In this document: positions 1 to 4,945 of the stretch, one piece after another
Position numbering within the stretch: the first letter of the stretch is position 1
Layout: each line of letters begins with the position of its first letter
DNA from: Bacteroidota bacterium
GTDB lineage: Bacteria; Bacteroidota; Bacteroidia; Bacteroidales; UBA1556
Assembly (NCBI GenBank): GCA_003648395.1
Contig: QMPB01000307.1
Location: 1-6,075 of the forward strand
Direction of reading: 5' to 3'
Length of the DNA stretch: 6,075 nucleotides
Notes under the pieces: model-generated
Databases searched by the model: none
What the model was told of the DNA's origin: nothing
Seen by the model: only the letters and a program-made list of their open reading frames with translations
Position numbers and translations under genes: made by a program

Positions 1-185
1 ATCCAGCCAAGAATCATTATATGAACTAGACTTAAAATCTTAGGCGTAATAAAACCAACAGCTAAATCACCAGCTGTAAAAAACATTACGATAGTTGCAA
101 TAATAAAAGCTATTGCACCATAAGCATAATATGGTAAAACCACCTTTGGAGATGGCGCATTTTTAGTACTTAATCCTGCTTGCAT
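1..185 (-). CDS. N-terminus of a multi-pass membrane protein, NnrS / heme-copper-oxidase subunit I-like (partial, runs off left edge)
   Basis: Sixty-one codons are visible from ATG at 185-183, in an open frame to the window edge. The protein starts MQAGLSTKNAPSPKVVLPYY, then has a hydrophobic helix at about residues 19-38 and a second one starting near residue 49 with the motif LSLVHIMILGW. A His in helix context followed by LGW is typical of the NnrS and heme-copper-oxidase-like proteins encoded beside DUF2249 proteins; the family-typical 'QAGLS.KNAP' opening also fits, as recalled rather than searched. It would be an inner-membrane protein, possibly heme-binding, in respiration or NO/nitrite handling. 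The start lies 4 bp after the stop of the DUF2249 gene with no Shine-Dalgarno sequence, so translation is probably coupled. Because only the N-terminus is seen, the exact family (oxidase subunit, NnrS or uncharacterised relative) is open. Confidence 0.7.
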   Translation of the reverse strand, partial: MQAGLSTKNAPSPKVVLPYYAYGAIAFIIATIVMFFTAGDLAVGFITPKILSLVHIMILGW

Positions 186-189
186 AAGG

Positions 190-1002
190 CTATTTTCTAT
201 AAATTATTAATTTCATATTATCATCATCTACTTCTTGAGCTTTATAATCAAACTCACGCTGCTTAAGCTCTGGAAGCAAATATTGGGGCAATCTTTTGTG
301 GTGAACGTACAATGCATGCCCTTCTTCCAATGTCTCTATAGCTTCAAGTATAGTAACCATTGGCATAGGCATTTCAAGATCACGAACATCAATCTCCATC
401 AATCTACCATCATATTTCCTTTCCAAATCTTCGTAACTTAAGTCAGGAGCATTTACATCCACTAATTCTTCTTCCTCTTTCTTTTCCTCTCCCGATTTCC
501 ATAAGAAAGTATGTACAATCCCTTCTTCAGGTCTTTCAGACTTATATTCATAGCCCTTTCCTTTAAGTATATTCAAAAGAGGAATAGGCTCAAATGTATT
601 TATGATGCGTAATGTTTCATCATCATTCATTGTTTTCAATGTCTCCATTATTACATTAAATGGATCTGTACCCATATCTAATACAGGACGAACATCTAAA
701 TCAACTATTTTCTCTGTACTCATATTATTTGTTGTTTCTCCGTTATTATTTATTTCTGAATTATCTTCTTTATCATACTCTACTTGAAATCCAATTTCTT
801 CAAGAGATTTTAATAAAACATTAACCTTTGAATTACCAATCTGCACAGCAGAAGCTACAGTAACACGAGGAGCCAACATTTTACGTAAGAATGGATTTTT
901 TAATTTTAAAAAATTCTTATTAATGGTAGCAATTGCATCAACTGCATCCATATTCTCTTTAAGTATTTCCGATATTTTAGTTTCTCTATTTACAATCATC
1001 AT
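190..1002 (-). CDS. DUF1858 - DUF2249 - DUF2249 protein (270 aa, soluble)
   Basis: Three small domains are visible. Residues 4-73 resemble the DUF1858/ScdA N-terminal fold (TKISEILKENMDAVDAI, then NPFLRKMLAPRVTVASAVQI). Residues 101-169 form a first DUF2249 domain beginning DLDVRPVLDMGTDPF. Residues 190-270 form a second, more canonical DUF2249 domain with EIDVRDLEMPMPMVTILEAI and a YVHHKRLPQYLLPELK segment. The linkers are low complexity: Asn/Glu/Thr-rich at about 78-98 and acidic at 170-188. There is no signal peptide, membrane segment or cysteine, so a cytosolic protein without a Cys-bound metal centre is expected. DUF2249 proteins occur next to nitrite/NO-respiration and oxidase genes; their biochemical role is not established, though the fold resembles TusA-like domains. 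The second Met (999-997) is an equally possible start. It is the first gene of an operon with the membrane protein that follows 4 bp downstream. Confidence 0.88.
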   Translation of the reverse strand: MMIVNRETKISEILKENMDAVDAIATINKNFLKLKNPFLRKMLAPRVTVASAVQIGNSKVNVLLKSLEEIGFQVEYDKEDNSEINNNGETTNNMSTEKIVDLDVRPVLDMGTDPFNVIMETLKTMNDDETLRIINTFEPIPLLNILKGKGYEYKSERPEEGIVHTFLWKSGEEKKEEEELVDVNAPDLSYEDLERKYDGRLMEIDVRDLEMPMPMVTILEAIETLEEGHALYVHHKRLPQYLLPELKQREFDYKAQEVDDDNMKLIIYRK

Positions 1003-1030
1003 TATTAATCTTTAGTATAAATCAATGCTG

Positions 1031-1062
1031 CAAAATTATACAAATTTTTAATAAGATTAAAA
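1031..1062 (-). promoter_or_regulatory. Predicted Bacteroidota-type promoter for the DUF1858/DUF2249 operon
   Basis: On the minus strand, TAATTTTG (1038-1031) matches the Bacteroidota -7 consensus TAnnTTTG exactly. TTTT at 1062-1059, 20 bp further upstream, is a 3-of-4 match to the -33 TTTG element. Transcription would start near 1025, giving a leader of roughly 20-25 nt before the ATG at 1002. In such AT-rich DNA a single core match can occur by chance, so the call rests on its spacing from both the -33 element and the start codon. Confidence 0.5.
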
Positions 1063-1206
1063 GACCTCTTTATCTTTTATTGCGTAAATAGCTAATTTAG
1101 AATAGAGTAAATGTAAGTTGCTGATACTGTGTGTTATTTTAAATCATTCTAAATAAGAGTATAGTAACAAAATGTATTTAAGGCAAATCTTAAAAAGTAA
1201 GAGAAT

Positions 1207-1277
1207 ACTTAGTAAGTTTTTTATTACTAATATATTTCTTACTAATATATTTCTTACTAATATATTTCTTACTAAGT
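1207..1277. repeat. Perfect 10-bp inverted repeat bracketing the 15-bp array
   Basis: ACTTAGTAAG at 1207-1216 is the exact reverse complement of CTTACTAAGT at 1268-1277. The arms flank the three tandem copies with a 51-bp interior. Each arm also contains a 9-bp near-palindrome (CTTA-N-TAAG), so each could be a dimeric protein-binding site on its own. The right arm shares sequence with the fourth, partial tandem unit and abuts the predicted -33 element. Confidence 0.7.
1224..1275. repeat. 15-bp direct tandem repeat, three full copies plus a 7-bp partial
   Basis: The unit TTACTAATATATTTC occurs perfectly at 1224-1238, 1239-1253 and 1254-1268. The first seven bases (TTACTAA) recur at 1269-1275 and once more, detached, at 1284-1290. 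The block ends immediately upstream of the -33 position of the ATPase promoter. It could be an operator array, with sites on alternate DNA faces at 1.5 helical turns, or a slippage-prone variable-number tandem repeat that modulates promoter strength. The perfect identity of the copies favours recent duplication. Confidence 0.9.
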
Positions 1278-1308
1278 TTAATATTACTAAATAATAATTG
1301 TATATTTG
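1277..1308 (+). promoter_or_regulatory. Predicted Bacteroidota-type promoter for the ATPase gene
   Basis: TATATTTG at 1301-1308 matches TAnnTTTG exactly and has the extended form TATATTTGTAGC. TTTA at 1277-1280 is a 3-of-4 match to the -33 TTTG with a 20-bp spacer. Transcription would start near 1314, leaving an A-rich leader of about 16 nt before the ATG at 1330, without a Shine-Dalgarno sequence. The -33 position overlaps the last base of the inverted-repeat arm, so a protein bound there could block or recruit RNA polymerase. Confidence 0.62.
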
Positions 1309-1329
1309 TAGCAAATTAAAAACAACACC

Positions 1330-2463
1330 ATGAGAAACCCTTTTGTATTCGGGCATCTGTCTTCAACTGAGAACTTTGTAAATAGAACAAAAGACATAGA
1401 TAAATTACATCAAAACATAGACAACCAGATACATACAATACTACTCTCACCAAGAAGATGGGGTAAATCATCATTAGTAAGAGTACTTGAAGATAAGATT
1501 GGAAAATCAAAGAAAACAGTATTTTGTCATTTAGATATGTTTAATTCATCTTCAGAAATGGATTTTTATCAAAGTTTTTCTAAAGAAATACTAAAGAAAA
1601 CACACAATACATCAAATGATTTTTTCGAATCTATCAATATATTTTTTAAGAATTTAGCTCCAGAAGTATCATTTAAAGCAGGTAATTTAGCTGAATTATC
1701 ATTAAAATTTGATAAAGAAAAGACAGAAAATTCTTTTGTTGAGATACTAAACCTACCAGAAGAAATAGCTAAGAAGAAGAAAATTAAGATCGTTGTGTGT
1801 ATTGATGAATTTCAGAACTTAGATAAGTTTAAAGACCCACTTTTATTTCAACAGCGATTAAGAGCCAGTTGGCAACATCATCAGAATGTAGTTTATATAC
1901 TCTATGGCAGTAAAAGAAGTATGCTTAGTTCAATATTTGAGAGTCAGTCTATGCCATTTTACAGATTTGGAGATGTTCTGTATCTACAGAAAATTGACAC
2001 TTCACATTGGCTTAAGTTTATACAGTCCCGATTCAAAAAAACCAACAAGAAAATTCATAAAAAGTATACTTTACGTCTAATTGACGAGATGGAAAATCAT
2101 AGTTACTACGTACAACAATTAGCATACACTGTTTGGAATAATACGCAAAACGAAGTTGATGAAAGTATTTTAACAGATAGCATAAACGATATTATTGGAC
2201 GTAATGCAATGATGTTTGAATCAATTTTTGAGAATTTAAGCACTAACCAAATTAAGGTTATACATATGCTAGTAGATAATATTAATGCAAAACATACAAG
2301 TGCAGCAATGATTAACAAATACGAATTAGTTTCATCGGCTAATGTTATTCAAGCACTAAAATCTCTAGAAAACAAAGAGGTAATAGATAGATTCGAAGGA
2401 TATACTCAATTTATAGATCCTGTGTTTAAAATGTGGTTAAAGATTAGGGCATTTAAAGATTAG
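1330..2463 (+). CDS. P-loop ATPase of the archaeal-ATPase (PF01637-like) family, 377 aa
   Basis: This is a STAND/AAA-related ATPase. The N-terminus MRNPFVFGHLSSTENFVNRT is the 'NPF.FG......F..R' entry typical of the family. Walker A is SPRRWGKSS at residues 40-48 with Lys46 as the nucleotide-binding lysine. Walker B is IVVCIDEF at 154-161 with Asp159-Glu160. A sensor-like strand, VVYILYGSKRSML, spans 187-199, followed by MPFYRFG at 208-214. The last 75 residues (about 300-370) form a predicted winged helix ending in FIDPVFKMWLK, also typical. There is no signal peptide or membrane segment, so it is cytosolic. It stands alone between genes of opposite orientation, so context gives no partner. 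The family is often multi-copy in Bacteroidota and its substrates are unknown; transposition-associated, regulatory or defence roles are all possible and none is shown here. The full length and intact motifs argue that it is functional. Confidence 0.88.
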   Translation: MRNPFVFGHLSSTENFVNRTKDIDKLHQNIDNQIHTILLSPRRWGKSSLVRVLEDKIGKSKKTVFCHLDMFNSSSEMDFYQSFSKEILKKTHNTSNDFFESINIFFKNLAPEVSFKAGNLAELSLKFDKEKTENSFVEILNLPEEIAKKKKIKIVVCIDEFQNLDKFKDPLLFQQRLRASWQHHQNVVYILYGSKRSMLSSIFESQSMPFYRFGDVLYLQKIDTSHWLKFIQSRFKKTNKKIHKKYTLRLIDEMENHSYYVQQLAYTVWNNTQNEVDESILTDSINDIIGRNAMMFESIFENLSTNQIKVIHMLVDNINAKHTSAAMINKYELVSSANVIQALKSLENKEVIDRFEGYTQFIDPVFKMWLKIRAFKD

Positions 2464-4783
2464 AAGACCCTTCCATACTCTTCTCCAGCTTCCGAGCATG
2501 AGTTAAAAACTCTTTCAATTTCATCTCCTTATAATAAATCATTCCGTGGGTAGCACGTATTTTATGACTTTCGTTTTCATAGAAGAATGATTTACCAGTG
2601 ATTAGCTGCACCTCTTTAAACTGTTGACTCCAAATTTTCTGCGATAAATTACTAAATGGCCCATCATAATACGGACTTGGGAAAGATGCATTTACCTGAC
2701 TGATATAGCAATCTTTAAAGGAATTCTCCAAAATAGCCAATGAATTAAGAGAAACTGGCAAAAATACATTTGCCTCCGCAGGGTGAAATTTATACCAAAC
2801 ATTACGATAACCAATTACTTTCACCTCTGACAAATCCTTCTCCTTACTCCACTGACGTAAAGCTTCTGCTATTGCTTGAAGCACTTTATAATGTGTATCA
2901 GGGCCAGAACCTTCAGGATCAAAAGCAACACTTATGCGAGTTGGATTTACTCTTCTCAATAAATCCAGAATTGGCTCAACATCTCTTCCCCTACTTGGCT
3001 CTTCTGTGAAAATATCACCAGAATAGAATCCAAGTCGAAGATGCTCTATATTCTTAACAGGAACGCCAAAATGAGCCCAAACAAGTTCTTCTTCAAACTC
3101 TCGTAACATTCCTTTTAACTTTTGAATATCTGGAGAATTCTTTTCTCCATCATAACTATTCTCCAAAATAGAAATATCAGATAGAATTCTATTTTTAAGC
3201 TCTTTGGTACTATGAATTCCATAAATTGAAACTACAGAACGAATAATACGATGGCAGACTCCTCTTAGCTTTCCTTCTTCATCACGCTCAGATACTTTAT
3301 TAAGATAATGACTTACATCCTTGTCCCATTTAAATTTATATCCATCAGTATAGAAATTAGGGTATTCAAGCATTTGTATTCTATCATTCTCTATTAATTC
3401 CAAACTTGAGTTTAATAACTGCTTCATCATATGATTAGTCACAGCGGTAAATCCACTTGTAAGCACTGCAAAATGAAACTCATTACTTGGCTCACGCAAT
3501 TGCGTAATTACATCTGGAAATATGCCAAGCATAATATCATCGTGGTGAGGCCCAGTATGAAGATATCGCTGATTCTTTTGTTTTTTTAGACCTTTTGAAA
3601 TCTTTACTTTAGTACTGTTTACAACCTCCTCTATTATCTTATTATCCAAATTTGGGATTAAGGATGTATAGCTATCTTCTTTCAGACTTGCAATATCAAT
3701 TCGTGAAGAATATACATTCTTATACTTACAGTAATCGTAAATAGACCTTTCAGTTTTCTCAAAACTCCAATCTTCTGAATAGTATAAATCTTTGCTATCT
3801 TTTATTTGTGAAGCAGCCCCATCAGTAATATAAAATCTTGCATTGTTTTGCCTCTGCAATACTGTTGCTGGATATATATTTGTTGGCTCACTCTCTATTG
3901 CATTCTTTACAATATTAGCTTTTGCTTCACCAGCGGCAAATATTATTGAAACACCATCAGGATTGTAAGTAATAGTTCCAAGACCAATAGTAATAACCAA
4001 TCTATTTCTTGAAACCTCTATTCCTCCAAGATCACCAGCAGAGGCAGCCTGAGTTTCAAAATTTGTTTGAGTTAATCTAGTTGTAGAATTATGATCGCTA
4101 CCTTTAATATTAAAAGCAATATGCCCATCAGGGCCAATTCCACCTAGAAAGAATCCAATTCCTCCAAGCTTTCGTATTTTAGATTCATAATTTGAACACC
4201 AGTCATCAATTAAATAGATAGATTCTTGCTGTAGTTTCTCTAACTCATTATTTGGCGTTCTATTTCTTAAACTTAAATCAATATTACTATCAGGAAATAC
4301 CTCTGAAAAGTGCTTTCCTTCTGCCAATTCTATTTCATTGGAATTCATCAATAGGGCTTTTGACTTATCAAGTCCGAAACCCTCAATATAATATTCATTT
4401 ACATAATTATAGAAACTATTATGCTGTTTAGGATCTATGGGATAAAACTCATCTATCTGTACAAAATATAATCCGCTAAGTTTTGGTTTTTTCTTAAGTT
4501 TTAGTCCATTATTCTTAAGTAATTTCTGAACTTTGAAATCAGAAAAATTATCAAGTAAATACTTTGTCCATTTAATAAAATGCTCAGGAGTTTTACCGGT
4601 AGGCAAACTAATTACTCCATTAGGATTATCATCTACCCATTCCAAGAATTTAAGAGCCGTTAAAAAGCCTAAGGTTGGAAAATTAGGCACAACAATATAA
4701 GGAATATTTGTGGAGCACATTGCTCTCTTCGACTTTAAAAAGAACTCTTGCTCTATTCCTGAAAACAAATATGACTTTATCAT
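2453..4783 (-). CDS. Fusion protein: NagB-type glucosamine-6-phosphate deaminase/isomerase + PIG-L/LmbE-type de-N-acetylase (776 aa)
   Basis: Residues about 30-330 form a NagB/SIS-like sugar-phosphate isomerase domain: phosphate loop SLPTGKTP (59-66), QIDEF with Asp111 (E. coli Asp72 equivalent), and GGIGPDGHIAFN (214-225) with Asp219 and His221 (Asp141 and His143). Ile226 replaces the E. coli Glu148, so ring-opening chemistry or specificity may differ. After a linker (about 335-405), a PIG-L domain carries TGPHHDDIMLG at 410-420, with His413, Asp415 and Asp416 matching the HPDD metal/catalytic motif. PDTH at 628-631 supplies the last zinc-ligand His631. The expected reactions are N-deacetylation of a GlcNAc-type substrate and deamination/isomerisation of the amino-sugar phosphate, in the cytosol; the actual substrates are inferred. 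It is longer than the usual fusion of about 650 residues, with extra charged helical sequence near 495-570. It follows a paralog 162 bp upstream on the same strand. No TAnnTTTG core is present in that gap, so co-transcription is likely. Confidence 0.85.
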   Translation of the reverse strand: MIKSYLFSGIEQEFFLKSKRAMCSTNIPYIVVPNFPTLGFLTALKFLEWVDDNPNGVISLPTGKTPEHFIKWTKYLLDNFSDFKVQKLLKNNGLKLKKKPKLSGLYFVQIDEFYPIDPKQHNSFYNYVNEYYIEGFGLDKSKALLMNSNEIELAEGKHFSEVFPDSNIDLSLRNRTPNNELEKLQQESIYLIDDWCSNYESKIRKLGGIGFFLGGIGPDGHIAFNIKGSDHNSTTRLTQTNFETQAASAGDLGGIEVSRNRLVITIGLGTITYNPDGVSIIFAAGEAKANIVKNAIESEPTNIYPATVLQRQNNARFYITDGAASQIKDSKDLYYSEDWSFEKTERSIYDYCKYKNVYSSRIDIASLKEDSYTSLIPNLDNKIIEEVVNSTKVKISKGLKKQKNQRYLHTGPHHDDIMLGIFPDVITQLREPSNEFHFAVLTSGFTAVTNHMMKQLLNSSLELIENDRIQMLEYPNFYTDGYKFKWDKDVSHYLNKVSERDEEGKLRGVCHRIIRSVVSIYGIHSTKELKNRILSDISILENSYDGEKNSPDIQKLKGMLREFEEELVWAHFGVPVKNIEHLRLGFYSGDIFTEEPSRGRDVEPILDLLRRVNPTRISVAFDPEGSGPDTHYKVLQAIAEALRQWSKEKDLSEVKVIGYRNVWYKFHPAEANVFLPVSLNSLAILENSFKDCYISQVNASFPSPYYDGPFSNLSQKIWSQQFKEVQLITGKSFFYENESHKIRATHGMIYYKEMKLKEFLTHARKLEKSMEGSSNL

Positions 4784-4790
4784 TTTGATT

Positions 4791-4842
4791 GGTTATTTGG
4801 TTATTCGGTTATTTGTTGTTTCTTGTTTGTTATTTGTTATTC
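4791..4842 (-). repeat. AAATAACC-type short repeats in the leader of the 776-aa gene
   Basis: Read on the minus strand, the leader contains 8-bp units AAATAACC, GAATAACC and AAATAACC (4814-4791), and farther upstream 7-bp units GAATAAC and AAATAAC (4842-4829) separated by an AAAC/AAGAAAC stretch. The block ends 7 bp before the ATG at 4783. It has almost no G and little pairing potential, so it would keep the ribosome-entry region unstructured, which suits initiation without a Shine-Dalgarno sequence. It could also be a slippage site that tunes expression. Confidence 0.65.
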
Positions 4843-4890
4843 AGCTCACACCTACTAAAGAAAAAGAACTGTAGACACCCTTTTTTTTTA

Positions 4891-4945
4891 CTTTTCACTT
4901 TAGCCTTTTTACTTTAGCCTTTTTACTTAGCCTTTTTACTTAGCC
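4891..4945 (-). repeat. Four tandem 13-15 bp units just after the stop of the upstream nagB-type gene
   Basis: On the plus strand the units are TTTTTACTTAGCC at 4933-4945 and 4920-4932, TTTTTACTTTAGCC at 4906-4919, and the diverged CTTTTCACTTTAGCC at 4891-4905. A T9 run precedes them at 4881-4889. The repeats begin at the base next to the TAA stop (4948-4946). In the transcript they read GGCUAAGUAAAAA and supply a second in-frame UAA one codon after the first stop. There is no GC-rich stem, so this is not an intrinsic terminator. The step from 13 to 14 to 15 bp suggests growth by slippage with decay toward the distal end. Confidence 0.8.

Larger units (their letters stand above)
1003..1329. 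other. 327-bp divergent intergenic regulatory region
   Basis: This gap separates the divergently transcribed DUF2249 operon and the ATPase gene. It contains one promoter core for each direction (1031-1038 minus, 1301-1308 plus) and the 15-bp repeat array annotated separately. Between about 1065 and 1205 I see no RNA gene, no convincing coding frame and only weak AT-rich hairpins. The open minus-strand frame across 1144-1356 is a by-product of the 15-bp repeat and overlaps the start of the ATPase gene. Confidence 0.75.

Noticed and set aside
1058..1079. Possible hairpin TAAAAGA / TCTTTTA in the divergent gap
   Set aside because: Seven mostly A-T pairs with an 8-nt loop is weak and expected by chance in such AT-rich DNA; there is no adjacent T-run in a useful orientation.
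1224..1290. CRISPR-like array
   Set aside because: Units are 15 bp and directly adjacent, without spacers, and there are no cas genes.
1144..1356. Minus-strand open frame encoding a repeated LVRNI peptide
   Set aside because: The peptide repeat is a translation of the 15-bp tandem repeat (a multiple of three keeps the frame open). It overlaps the promoter and the start of the ATPase gene and has no homology that I recognise.
1447..1473. Non-canonical Walker A with Ser instead of the first Gly (SPRRWGKSS)
   Set aside because: From memory, SPRRWGK is common in this Bacteroidota ATPase family; the GKS core and Walker B DE are intact, so it is not evidence of inactivation.
4871..4890. T-run after GTAGACACCC as an intrinsic terminator
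   Set aside because: No inverted repeat precedes the T9 run on the plus strand, no plus-strand gene ends there, and on the minus strand it is an A-run.
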